Of a stretch of 64,000 nt of DNA, positions 40,999-50,344 are shown one piece after another (within the stretch, counting starts at the first letter, position 1; the number at the start of each line of letters is the position of its first letter). A program made the position numbers and the translations under genes. The notes below the pieces were generated by a model that saw only the letters and a list, made by a program, of their open reading frames with translations, searched no databases and was not told the origin of the DNA. The stretch is from the NCBI GenBank assembly GCA_016893485.2, contig JAFEKX020000001.1, positions 1,240,001 through 1,304,000 on the forward strand. Direction: 5' to 3'. The stretch is from Streptomyces sp. P3. GTDB taxonomy: Bacteria > Actinomycetota > Actinomycetes > Streptomycetales > Streptomycetaceae.

Positions 40999-42432
40999 TC
41001 AGCCTCGGTACGCCTCCAGCAGGCGCAGCCATACCTCGCTGATCGTCGGGTAGGACGGGACCGCGTGCCACAGGCGGTTGATCGGGACCTGGCCGGCGAC
41101 GGCGATCGTGGCCGAGTGGATCAGTTCGCCCACGCCGGGGCCCACGAAGGTGACGCCTCGGAGGATCTCCTCGTCCAGGTCGACGATCATGCGGGCGCGG
41201 CCCCGGTAGCCGTCGGCGTAGAGGCCCGCGCCCGCCACCGAGGAGAACTCGACGTCGACCGCGCGGACGCGGTGGCCGGCCGCTTCCGCCTCCGCGAGGG
41301 AGAGGCCGACGGACGAGGCCTCCGGGTCGGTGAAGACGACCTGGGGGACGGCGTCGTGGTCGGCGGTGGCCGCGTGGGCGCCCCACGGGTCCGTCTCCAG
41401 GAGCGGAACGCCCTCGGCGCGGGCGGCGATCGCGGCGCCCGCGATACGGGCCTGGTACTTGCCCTGGTGGGTGAGGAGGGCGCGGTGGTTGACGTCGCCG
41501 ACCGCGTACAGCCAGTCGCTGTCCCGCACGCGCAGGGTGTCGTCCACCGTGAGCCAGGAGCCCGGTGCCAGGCCGATCGTGTCGAGGCCGATGTCGTCGG
41601 TCTGCGGGGCGCGTCCGGTGGCGAAGAGGATCTCGTCGCCCTCGATGCGGTCGCCACCGTCGGTGACGGCGACGACGGTGCCGTTCTCGCGGGTCACCGA
41701 GGTGACGGACGTGCCCGTGCGCAGGTCGACGCCCGCTTCGGTGAGCGCGTCGGCGACCAGTTCGCCGGCGAAGGGCTCCATGCGGGGCAGCAGGCCCTTG
41801 CCGCGGACGAGGAGGGTGACCTGGGAGCCCAGTGCCTGCCAGGCGGTGGCCATCTCCACGGCGACGACTCCGCCGCCGACCACGATCAGCCGGCCGGGCG
41901 CGGCCTTGGCGCTGGTGGCCTCGCGGCTGGTCCACGGCTTGACGTCGGCGAGTGCGGGCAGGTCGGGGAGGAGGGCGCGGGTGCCGGTGCAGACCGCGAC
42001 GGCGTGCCGTGCGGTGAGGACGTGCCGTACGCCGTCGGGGCCCGTGACCGTCACTTTTCGGGGGCCGTCGAGGCGGCCGTGGCCGCGGTAGAGGTCGGCG
42101 GCGATGCCGTCGAGCCACTGGACCTGGCCGTCGTCCTTCCAGCCCGAGGTTTCGTAGTCGCGGTGGGCGAGGACCGCGGCGGTGTCGAGGGGGCCTTGGA
42201 CGAGGTGGGTGGCCGAGGCCGGGCACGCGGCGGGCGTCGGCTCGGGCGATGACCGGGCGCAGCAGGGCCTTGCTGGGCATGCACGCCCAGTAGGAGCACT
42301 CGCCGCCGACCAGTTCGTTCTCCACGGTCGCGGTGGAGAGACCGGCCGCACGGGTGCGGTCGGCGACGTTCTCCCCACGGGCCCGGCCCCGAGCACCACG
42401 ACGTCGTACGCGATGGATTCCGTTTCCGTCAT
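40999..42432 (-). CDS. FAD/NAD(P) disulfide oxidoreductase, mercuric reductase/lipoamide dehydrogenase-like (frame breaks)
   Basis: About 478 residues. N-terminal FAD fold (YDVVVLGAGPVGENVA), redox-active pair in GGECSYWACMPSKALLRP (Cys-x4-Cys as in group I pyridine nucleotide-disulfide reductases), NAD-binding LIVVGGGVVAVEMA and the C-terminal dimer domain with VVFTDPEASSVGLSLAEAE. The SYW/M variant around the cysteines sets it apart from LpdA or MerA, so the substrate is not lipoamide or mercury with any certainty. Frame breaks near 42373 and 42240. It is divergent from trxA; the pair may belong to thiol redox homeostasis. Confidence 0.83.
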   Translation of the reverse strand: MTETESIAYDVVVLGAGPVGRTSPTAPVRPVSPPRPWRTNWSAASAPTGRACPARPCCARSSPEPTPAACPASATHLVQGPLDTAAVLAHRDYETSGWKDDGQVQWLDGIAADLYRGHGRLDGPRKVTVTGPDGVRHVLTARHAVAVCTGTRALLPDLPALADVKPWTSREATSAKAAPGRLIVVGGGVVAVEMATAWQALGSQVTLLVRGKGLLPRMEPFAGELVADALTEAGVDLRTGTSVTSVTRENGTVVAVTDGGDRIEGDEILFATGRAPQTDDIGLDTIGLAPGSWLTVDDTLRVRDSDWLYAVGDVNHRALLTHQGKYQARIAGAAIAARAEGVPLLETDPWGAHAATADHDAVPQVVFTDPEASSVGLSLAEAEAAGHRVRAVDVEFSSVAGAGLYADGYRGRARMIVDLDEEILRGVTFVGPGVGELIHSATIAVAGQVPINRLWHAVPSYPTISEVWLRLLEAYRG

Positions 42433-42554
42433 GGGGCCAGTCTGCTGGGTGGTGTGCGCTGAGGCCACACGGGTAGGGGCGCGGAATACGGGACCGGACG
42501 ACCGTGTTGTCCGGGACGGCTTCGCCCCCACACCGAGGAAGAGGGATGTACGTC

Positions 42555-42941
<387 letters not shown>

Positions 42942-42943
42942 TC

Positions 42944-42961
42944 CCCGGGAATTTTCCCGGG
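42944..42961 (+). terminator. terminator of trxA
   Basis: CCCGGGAA, TT loop, TTCCCGGG followed by TTT; it lies 3 bp after the stop codon and can serve both convergent genes. Confidence 0.75.
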
Positions 42962-42978
42962 TTTCCAGGCCCTCGTTG

Positions 42979-44414
42979 TCAGAACGGGTACGACGCCACG
43001 TCCCCGCGCACTGTCGTCCAGCGCACGTCGGTGAAGGCCTCCAGGTTGGCCTCACCGCCGAAGCGGGCGCCGGTGCCGGACGCGGCGACCCCGCCGAAGG
43101 GGGCCACGGCCTCGTCGTTGACGGTCTGGTCGTTGATGTGGACGATCCCCGTGGGGATGCGTTCCGCCAGGTCCAGACCGCGGGCGCTGTCGCGCGTGAC
43201 GATGCCGAGCGACAGTCCGTACGGCCCCGCCGCGGCCAGCGCCGCCGCCTCGTCGGCGGTCGCGAAGGACCGTACCGGCGCGACCGGGCCGAAGACCTCC
43301 TCCGCGTAGGCGGGGTTTCGTCGTCCACGCCCGCGAGGACGGTCGGCCGGTAGAAGAGGTCCTCGTGCGAGCCACCGGCCGCGAGCCGGGCTCCCCTTGC
43401 CGTGCTGGCCTCGACCAGGCCGTGGATCTTGGCCAGTTGGGCGCCGTCGATGATCGGGCCGAGGTGGACCTGCGCGCGGTGCGGGTCGCCGACGGCGAGG
43501 GAGTCGGCCTTGGCGGCGAGGCGTTCGACGTACTCGTCGTAGAGCGACGCGTGGACGAGGTGGCGGCCGGTCGTCATGCAGATCTGGCCCTGGTGGAAGA
43601 ACGAACCCCAGGCAGCCGTGGAGATCACCGCGTCCAGGTCCGCGTCCGCCAGCACGATCAGGGCCGAGTTCCCGCCCAACTCCAGGTGTGCGCGCTTGAG
43701 ATGACGTCCCGCCGCCTCACCGACCGCGCGCCCGGCGGCAGTTGACCCGGTGAAGGAGATCACGGGGACCTGCGGGTCGGCGACGAGGGCCGCGCCCACC
43801 TCCGCACCGCCGGGCAGCACTTGGAACAACTCCTCGGGCAGGCCCGCCTCCGCGAAGACCGCCGCGAGCGAGAGTCCTCCGCAGACCGCCGTGCGCGGGT
43901 CCGGCTTGAGGACGACTCCGTTGCCGAGCGCGAGTGCCGGGGCGACCGAGCGGATGGAGAGGATCAGCGGGGCGTTGAAGGGCGCGATCACGCCGACGAC
44001 CCCGACCGGGATGCGCCGGGTGTACGACAGCCGGGGCGCCTCGGTGGGGAGCACCTGGCCGGCGGGGCGGGAGGCGAGGGCGGCGGCCTCGTAGCACTCC
44101 TGGGCGGCGACGTGCAGTTCGAAGTCCGCCTTGCCGGGGATCGAGCCGGACTCGCGCACGATCCACTCGCGCAGTTCCTCGGCGTGCGCGGCGAAGAGGT
44201 CACCGGCCCTGCGCAGTACCCCGGCGCGGACGAAGTGTGGGACCCGCGCCCACTCTGCCTGTGCAGTGCGGGACGCCTCCACCGCGGGGCGTATGTCCTC
44301 GGCGGCGGCGAGCGTGACGGTACCGAGCGTGTCGCCGGTGGCGGGCTCGGTGACCGGGTACTCGGGGCCCGACAAAGGGCGGGACTGCCAGGTCTTGGGG
44401 TCGAGCAGCGTCAT
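42979..44414 (-). CDS. aldehyde dehydrogenase, benzaldehyde dehydrogenase-like (frame break)
   Basis: About 479 residues. The catalytic Cys is in FHQGQICMTTGRH, the general-base Glu in HLELGGNSALIV, and the NAD-binding GSTAAGRAVGEAAG is intact. Closest by pattern to NAD-dependent benzaldehyde/salicylaldehyde dehydrogenases of Streptomyces (start MTLLDPKTW, end GDVASYPF). The frame breaks near 43315. Upstream at 44563-44576 the sequence GTTGAGCGTGCAAC is an inverted repeat with GTTG/CAAC arms that could be an operator. The adjacent LacI-type gene may or may not regulate it. Confidence 0.83.
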
Positions 44415-44749
44415 GGCGGTTCTCCGATCCGTCACCGGCGGGACCCCACCCGGGCAGTGCAAGTCCCGTGTCCGCGCGGCCAGTTGGGCGACCGCGCCCA
44501 GGGAAGCGTTGCTCCGGCACAGCCGCGAGAGCCGCGTCCGGTGTCGCACGCATCCCCGTCTGGTTGAGCGTGCAACATCCTAGTCGCGTACGGGCTTTTT
44601 GCCCCGGGTGCGGTCGTCGGGGCCGGGGTGGGTGCGGTAGCCGGGCCCGGAGTGGGGGCGGTCGCCGATCCCGGGTGGGGCGGTCGCCGGACCCCGGAGG
44701 GTGTGCCCCCGGCCCGAGGCCGCTCACCGCCCCCTTCCCCCCGGTCCGG
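44415..44749. other. non-coding gap with short GC-rich repeats
   Basis: 335 bp between the aldehyde dehydrogenase start and the LacI gene stop. It contains the GTTG/CAAC inverted repeat (44563-44576), presumably the dehydrogenase promoter region, and two copies of GGGGCGGTCGCCG at 44655-44667 and 44677-44689 with a 22-bp period. No ORF here looks like a gene. Confidence 0.6.
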
Positions 44750-45783
44750 TCAGCTGGACTCGCGATGCACCACCGACGCGCCGAGCAGTTCATGCGTGCC
44801 CGGTGTACCGCCCGGGTCGCGTACCGCGTTGTCGACGAGTTCGGCGAGGTCTCGGCCGGAGGGGAGCTGGAGGCGGACGGTGCTCAGGCGGGGGCGCAGC
44901 AGGCGGCCGATCATGAGGTCGTCGGCGCCGATCACGGCCGTCTCGTCGGGGATGCGGATGTCCTCGTCCTGGAGCGCGCGCATCAGGAGCATCGCGTACT
45001 CGTCGTTGTACGTGAACACCGCGTCGAGGCCGAGCTCGCGCCAGCGCAGGGCGATCCGGGCGGCGCTCTCCTCGCTGTAGGCGAGCGGGAGTTCGGTGGT
45101 CGTCGCGTCCGTGCCGAGCAGTGCGCGCCGCACCCCTTCGAGGCGGGGGCGGGAGAACGCCTCCAGGCCGGATTCCTCGGGAACGACCACGCCGATCCGG
45201 CGCCGGCCGCGGCTGTACAGGTGCAGGCCGCCTGGTGGCCGACCGCTTCGTGGTCGAGGAGGAGGGCGTGGGCGCCCTCGACCTTCCCGGGGCCTAGGGT
45301 GAGGACGGCCCGTGCGCCGGAGCGCTTGAGGACGGCGACGCCCTCCGGGCCGAGTCCCGCGCCGGGCACCAGGACGGCCACCGGGCGGAGTTCGGCCCAG
45401 GCGCGGGCGGCCTCGTCGCCGTGCAGTCCGACCGAGCCGTGCTGGACGACCGTGTAGTCGAGGCGGCCGAGCGCCCACTGCAGTTCGCTGATGAACTGGC
45501 TGTAGAGCACGCCCACCGGCACGGTCGGCGCCGGCATCAGCACCATGCGGCTGTGTCCCGCGCGCAGACTGCGGGCCGCCGCGTGCGGGACGTAGCCGAG
45601 TTCCTTCGCGGCCTCGTGGACACGGCGGCGGGTGGGTTCGCTGATCCGTACGGCGCTGGTGTTGTTGAGGACGTAGGAGACGGTCGCGCGTGAGACGCCG
45701 GCCAGGCGGGCCACATCGGCGCTCGTGGGCACGGAGCGCGGTGCGGGCGACGGGGCTGCGGGCGTTTTCGGTATCTGCACCAT
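44750..45783 (-). CDS. LacI-family regulator (frame break)
   Basis: About 344 residues. The helix-turn-helix is SADVARLAGVSRATVSYVLN, near the N-terminus after a Pro-rich tail, followed by the hinge AARSLRAGHS. The effector domain includes RRRIGVVVPEES and DAVFTYNDEYAMLLMRAL. The frame breaks near 45235. Start could be 45783 (MVQIPKTP) or 45795 (MPYVMVQ); neither has a clear ribosome-binding site. Target unknown: no symmetric LacI-type site was recognised nearby, although the region to 45866 was examined. Divergent from the tetR/monooxygenase operon. Confidence 0.8.
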
Positions 45784-45866
45784 GACGTACGGCATCTTGG
45801 CAGAAGCCAGGGCCTCTGAGTGCGGCGGGGAACGGTCGTCACGAGGGCAACATGGTCCGGAATTTT

Positions 45867-45910
45867 ACGAACATGTTCGTCACGAACTTGTTCGGAGCGA
45901 ACATGTTCGT
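45867..45910. promoter_or_regulatory. three phased TetR-type operators
   Basis: GAACATGTTC at 45869-45878, GAACTTGTTC at 45884-45893 and GAACATGTTC at 45899-45908, spaced exactly 15 bp apart, with CG flanks. The third ends 14 bp before the tetR start codon. Their position argues for strong autoregulation of the tetR-monooxygenase operon and perhaps of the divergent lacI gene. Confidence 0.8.
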
Positions 45911-45922
45911 TACAGTGGTGGC

Positions 45923-46596
45923 ATGACAGCTCGACCCGACACCCCGCGCAGCCGCCGCGAACGGCCGGCGAAACCCGCCCTGAGCAGGAGGCCATCGTCG
46001 CCGCCGCGGTGGCGGTGCTCCGCGCCGACGGTCTGCGGAAGGTGACCATGCGGCGCCTGGCCCAGGAGCTCGACACCGGCCCGGCCTCGTTGTACGTGTA
46101 CGTCCGCAACACCGCGGAGCTGCACGCGGCGGTGCTGGACGAACTGCTCGGCACGATCGGGCCCGTTCCGGCGGAGGGTTCCTGGCGGGAGCGGCTGGAG
46201 CGGGTGCTCATGGCGTACACCGGGATGCTGTTCGAGCACCCGAGCCTCGCCCGTTCGGCACTGACCGCCTGGCCCAGCGGCCCGCACTACCTGAACCTGA
46301 TCGAGACCCTGCTGGCCCTGCTCGACGAGGGAGGCGTCCCGCCCGCGCAGGCCGCGTGGGGCGTGGACCTGCTGCTCCAGCAGGCCACGGCGACGGCCGC
46401 GGAGCATGCGGGCGAGGACACGTCCCAGGACGACTGGGACGCCCTGACCGGCGCCCTGCGCCGGGTGTCCGACCGGACCCACCCGCGCATCGCCGCGCTC
46501 GCCGACGACCTGCTCTCCGGGGCGCACGAGGCCCGCCTCTCCTGGCGGATCCAGGCGCTGATCACCGGCATCGAGCGGACCGCCGTACCGCAGTGA
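45923..46596 (+). CDS. TetR-family regulator with tetracycline-repressor-type C-terminus (frame break)
   Basis: About 224 residues. After MTARPDTPRSRRERP the DNA-binding domain reads EAIVAAAVAVLRADGLRKVT, MRRLAQELDTGPASLYVYV, with the GPASLYVYV recognition helix typical of the TetR/TetR_C (PF02909) subfamily. The C-terminal domain (LARSALTAWPSGPHYLNLIE, AAWGVDLLLQQATATAAEHA) fits PF02909. A frame break near 45987 separates the first 22 codons. It is preceded by three phased palindromes and followed 46 bp later by the monooxygenase it very likely regulates. Confidence 0.85.
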
Positions 46597-46642
46597 CCTC
46601 ACCTCTTCCCCTCATGTCCCGCCCCCTTCAAGGAGGTTCACC

Positions 46643-47799
46643 ATGACCACCCCCCACCACCCCATCGCGATCATCGGCGGCGGACTCGGCGGGCTCACGC
46701 TCGCCCGCGTCCTGCATGTGAACGGCATCGAGTCCGCCGTCTTCGAACTGGACGACTCCCCGCCGCACGCACCCAGGGCGGCATGCTCGACATCCACGAG
46801 GACTCCGGCCAGCCGGCACTGCACGCCGCGGGCCTGTACGAGGAGTTCCGCGCGCTGGTGCACCCGGGCGGCGAGGCCACGCGCGTCCTCGACCGGGCGG
46901 CCACGGTTCTGGTGGACAACCCCGACGACGGCACCGGCGGGCGCCCCGAGGTCGACCGCGGCCAGCTGCGCGATCTGCTGCTCGGCTCGCTGCCCGAGAA
47001 CACGGTCCGCTGGGGCGCGAAGGTCACCGGCGTCCGCCCGCTCGACGGCGGCCGGCACGAGGTGACGCTCTCGGACGGGGCGTCGTTCACGACCGATCTG
47101 CTGATCGGCGCGGACGGCGCCTGGTCCAGGGTGCGGCCCCTCCTCTCGGACGCGAAGCCCGCGTACGTCGGCATCTCGTTCGTCGAGGTGGACCTGCTGG
47201 ACGCCGACGTACGGCATCCCGTGAGCGCCGAGGTCGTCGGCGGCGGCATGATGATGGCGCTCGGCGCGGGCAAGGGGTTCCTCGCCCACCGGGAGACCGA
47301 CGGGAGCCTGCACATCTACGTGGCGCTCGCCGTCCCCGAGGACGCGTTCGACGGCGTCGACTTCACGGACACCGAGGCGGCCAAGGCGTACACCCTGGGG
47401 CACTTCTCCGACTGGGACAAGAGCCTGCGGGCGCTGCTCGCCGACGCGGACGGCCCGCTGACCCCGCGCCAGATCCACGCCCTCCCGATCGGACACCGCT
47501 GGGAACGACTGCCCGGCGTCACCCTCCTCGGCGACGCGGCCCACCTGATGTCCCCGTTCGCGGGCGTCGGCGCCAACCTCGCCATGCTCGACGGCGCCGA
47601 ACTGGGCCAGTCCCTGGCCGCCCACCCCGGAGACACCGAGGCCGCCCTGACTGCCTACGAGGCGAAGCTGTTCCCACGCAGCGAGCAGTCGGCGGCGGAA
47701 TCCGCAGCGAACGGCACCCTGATGTTCCGCGAGGACGCACCGCAAGGCATGCTCGACTTCTTCGCGAGCATGGGGCCTGAGGCGGGCGCGGCGGGGTGA
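46643..47799 (+). CDS. TetX-like FAD-dependent monooxygenase (frame break)
   Basis: About 386 residues. The FAD fold IAIIGGGLGGLTLARVL is followed by GGMLDIHEDSGQPALHAAGL, which resembles the GGxLDLHxxSGQ segment of TetX; other shared blocks are EVDRGQLRDLLLGSLPENTV, HFSDWD and LLGDAAHLMSPFAGVGANLA (the second FAD motif). The frame breaks near 46770. GGAGG precedes the ATG by seven bases. Such enzymes hydroxylate aromatic or polyketide substrates; tetracycline itself is only one possibility. Coupling to a TetR_C-type repressor suggests induction by its substrate. No export pump adjoins. Confidence 0.82.
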
Positions 47800-47942
47800 G
47801 CCGGACGCAGCCCAACTGGCATACCCGGAGAGGTGATTGAGCCGAGCCCACCATCCGACCTGGCCACAGCCATCGAGCCGGGCGCAGCCCAACCCGCCCA
47901 CTCAGCCGGACGGTTGAGCCCCACCCACCCCAACTAACCGCC
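47800..47942. other. C-rich gap with degenerate direct repeats
   Basis: Between two convergent genes. GAGCCGGACGCAGCCCAAC (near 47801) recurs as GAGCCGGGCGCAGCCCAAC (near 47875), with further GAGCC/CAGCC fragments. No clear terminator stem and no gene seen. Confidence 0.5.
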
Positions 47943-48605
47943 TCAGCCAGCCCCTTGAGCCCCCGTCACTCGGTCGACCAGGTCGATCCAGCCGGCCTCC
48001 AGTCGCTCCATGGGCATCCCGCACTGTCGTGTCAGATGGTTGATCAGGGCAGGGTCCAGATAGGCCATGAGCGTGTGGGACAGGAGCTCGCAGTCGGCGT
48101 CCGGGACGATCTGGCGGAGGAGCACCGTGACGTGTGTGCCCAGTGCGCGGAGGGCGGAGTGGGCGAACCGGCGGGTGGGTTCCGGCTGGGCGGCGAGTTG
48201 CAGGTCCAGCTGCTCGGCGTGGCGGTAGAGCACGGCCACGCCGAACGCCCGCAGCCGCTCGACCGGCGGGGCGCCGGGGCCCAGCGGGGGCGGGCCGCTC
48301 AGGAAGTCGGCCTGGAGGGTCTGCGCGGAGTGGTCCAGCAGCGCCATGAGCAGACCGGTGCGATCGCCGAAGCGGCGGAACACCGTGCCCTTGCCGACCT
48401 CCGCGGCGGTGGCCACGGCCTCCATGGTCACGCCGGCCACCCCGTGCTCGGCGATCAGCCGGCCGGCGGCCTCCAGCAGCTTGGCGCGGTTGCGGGCCGC
48501 GTCGGCGCGCAGGCAGGGTTCGTCGGCGAAGGAGCGGACCTCCAGCAACTGGGGTTCGCTTATGGACTCCTCGGGCTTCGGAAAGGGCGGAAGGGCGCTG
48601 GACAT
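47943..48605 (-). CDS. TetR-family regulator
   Basis: An intact 220-residue regulator with the N-terminal HTH AGRLIAEHGVAGVTMEAVAT and AAEVGKGTVFRRFGDRTGLL. The C-terminal ligand domain is not diagnostic. It is divergent from an NADPH-dependent FMN reductase, and two CGGACC/GGTCCG palindromes lie between them at 48637-48648 and 48672-48685, so it most likely represses both itself and the reductase. The ATG at 48605 (MSSALPPFPKPEES) is chosen; an upstream in-frame start at 48632 is possible. Confidence 0.88.
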   Translation of the reverse strand: MSSALPPFPKPEESISEPQLLEVRSFADEPCLRADAARNRAKLLEAAGRLIAEHGVAGVTMEAVATAAEVGKGTVFRRFGDRTGLLMALLDHSAQTLQADFLSGPPPLGPGAPPVERLRAFGVAVLYRHAEQLDLQLAAQPEPTRRFAHSALRALGTHVTVLLRQIVPDADCELLSHTLMAYLDPALINHLTRQCGMPMERLEAGWIDLVDRVTGAQGAG

Positions 48606-48636
48606 GAAGACAGCGTAAAGCACTGGGAACAAAACT

Positions 48637-48648
48637 GGACCGCGGTCC
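48637..48648. promoter_or_regulatory. TetR operator, site 1
   Basis: GGACCGCGGTCC, a perfect 12-bp palindrome 32 bp upstream of the tetR start. Confidence 0.75.
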
Positions 48649-48671
48649 GCTTAGCCTGATACAAATCTAAA

Positions 48672-48685
48672 CGGACCTCGGTCCG
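48672..48685. promoter_or_regulatory. TetR operator, site 2
   Basis: CGGACCTCGGTCCG, CGGACC/GGTCCG arms around TC; 40 bp upstream of the FMN reductase start. Shares the GGACC...GGTCC arms with site 1, centres 36 bp apart. Confidence 0.75.
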
Positions 48686-48725
48686 GATCGTAACGGCAGT
48701 GTTTCAGCCCCCTCTTGGAGTCCCC

Positions 48726-49290
48726 ATGTCTGTTCGTATCCTCGCGCTCGTCGGCAGCCTGCGCGCCGGCTCGCACAACCGCCAGCTCGCCGAGGCCGCG
48801 GTGAAGTTCGCGCCCGAGGGCGCCGACATCGAGATCTTCGAGGGTCTCGCCGACATCCCGTTCTACAACGAGGACATCGACGTCGAGGGCAACGTCCCGG
48901 CCCCCGCCGCCAAGCTGCGCGAGGCCGCCGGTGCCGCCGACGCGTTCCTCTTCTTCTCCCCCGAGTACAACGGCACCATCCCGGCCGTCCTGAAGAACGC
49001 CATCGACTGGCTGTCCCGCCCCTACGGCGCCAGCGGCTTCGGCGGCAAGCCGGTCGTCGTGGTCGGCACCGCGTACGGCCAGTACGGGCGGCGTGTGGGC
49101 GCAGGACGAGGCCCGCAAGGCTGTCGGCATCGCGGGTGGCAAGGTCATCGAGGAGATCAAGCTCTCGATCCCCGGTTCCGTGACCCGCTTCGCCGAGACC
49201 CACCCGTCCGAGGACGCCGAGGTCGTCGCGCAGCTGACCGAGGTCCTCTCCCAGCTGAAGGGCCACGCGGGCGAGGCCGTCGCCGCCTGA
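48726..49290 (+). CDS. NADPH-dependent FMN reductase (frame break)
   Basis: About 188 residues, flavodoxin-like fold. The FMN phosphate loop is VGSLRAGSHNRQLAEAA and the isoalloxazine loop FFSPEYNGTIPAVLKNAIDW. These enzymes reduce flavins, quinones, azo or nitro compounds and protect against electrophilic stress. The frame breaks near 49088 (GQYG then GVWAQDEARKAVG). GGAG lies six bases before the ATG. Probably repressed by the divergent TetR through the two CGGACC/GGTCCG sites. A bidirectional terminator follows. Confidence 0.88.
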
Positions 49291-49310
49291 TCCAGGTACC
49301 GCGTGTGAAG

Positions 49311-49338
49311 GGGCCGGAGTCCACATGGACTCCGGCCC
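49311..49338. terminator. bidirectional terminator
   Basis: GGGCCGGAGTCCA, CA loop, TGGACTCCGGCCC then TTTCG: a perfect 13-bp stem between the convergent FMN reductase and LLM genes. Confidence 0.85.
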
Positions 49339-49363
49339 TTTCGTGTCCCGACGACCGCTCCGG

Positions 49364-50245
49364 TCAGTCCAGTTCGGCCAGCCGCGGCACCGCGGGCGCC
49401 ACGAACCGCTCGATCCACTCGGTCGGTTCGCCCGTGCGCGGGCCGAGGATCACCGCGTCGACGCCGAGCTTGGTGAAGCCGTCGATCTCCCGCAGGAACG
49501 CGTCCAGGTCACCCGTGGTCACCGACTCGCCGGTGTGGACGATCGTCTTGCGGATACGGTCGTAGTCGCGCCCCAGCGTGTCGCAGTGCCCGCGCAGCAC
49601 GCTGAGCTTGTGCCGCAGCTCGTCCGGCGTCGACACGATCAGGTTGCACGCGTCGGCGTACTGGGCCACCAGCCGCAGGGTCTTCTTCTCCCCGCCGCCG
49701 CCGATCATGATCTCGGGGTGCGGGCTGCTGACCGGCGCGGGCACGCAGAGGGTCTCGGCGAGGCGGTAGTGCTTGCCCTCGAAGGGGCCGTTCGCCTCCG
49801 GGTCCCACATCTGCAAGCAGATCCGCAGGGTCTCCTCCAGCCGCTCGAAACGCTCCGCGAGCGGCGGGTAGTGCACGCCGAGACCGTGGTGCTCACGGTC
49901 GTACCAGGCCGCCCCGATGCCCAGCGTGGCCCGCCCGCCGGACAGCACGTCCAGCGTGGTGGCGATCTTCGCGAGGAGCCCCGGATTGCGGTACGTCACA
50001 CCGGTCACCAGCGCGCCGAGGCGGACCGTGGAGGTGTTCCCGGCCAGGAAGCCGAGCGTCGTGTACGCCTCCAGCATGGCGTCCTCGGCGCCGCCGTTGA
50101 ACTCCATCTGGAAGTAGTGGTCCATCACCGAGAGCCAGCTGACGCCCGCGGCCTCCGCCGCGACCGCCGACGCGGCCAGCTCGGGCCCGATCGCCGTCGG
50201 CCCTCCGGGATGGTTGAACCGGTTGATGTGTACGCCGACCCGCAT
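49364..50245 (-). CDS. LLM-class F420-dependent oxidoreductase
   Basis: An intact 293-residue luciferase-like (TIM-barrel) enzyme. It starts MRVGVHINRFNHPGGPTAIG and carries the class motifs RLGALVTGVTYRNPGLLAK and LGIGAAWYDREHHGLGV with PHPEIMIGGGGEKKTLRLV, typical of F420-dependent actinobacterial oxidoreductases. Substrate unknown. GGGAG lies seven bases before the ATG at 50245; the open frame upstream of it is not supported. Confidence 0.85.
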   Translation of the reverse strand: MRVGVHINRFNHPGGPTAIGPELAASAVAAEAAGVSWLSVMDHYFQMEFNGGAEDAMLEAYTTLGFLAGNTSTVRLGALVTGVTYRNPGLLAKIATTLDVLSGGRATLGIGAAWYDREHHGLGVHYPPLAERFERLEETLRICLQMWDPEANGPFEGKHYRLAETLCVPAPVSSPHPEIMIGGGGEKKTLRLVAQYADACNLIVSTPDELRHKLSVLRGHCDTLGRDYDRIRKTIVHTGESVTTGDLDAFLREIDGFTKLGVDAVILGPRTGEPTEWIERFVAPAVPRLAELD

Positions 50246-50344
50246 GACCCGACTCCCTTTCACGTCCGCTGCACGGTCCTCCCGGACCTTCACCGTCCCT
50301 CGTGACGGTAGGTCTTCGAGCGCTCTCGAAGTCAACCTCCACGC

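Noticed and set aside
44655..44689. Short repeats GGGGCGGTCGCCG as the start of a CRISPR or operator array
   Set aside because: Only two copies of 13 bp, no spacers of uniform length and no cas genes in the window.
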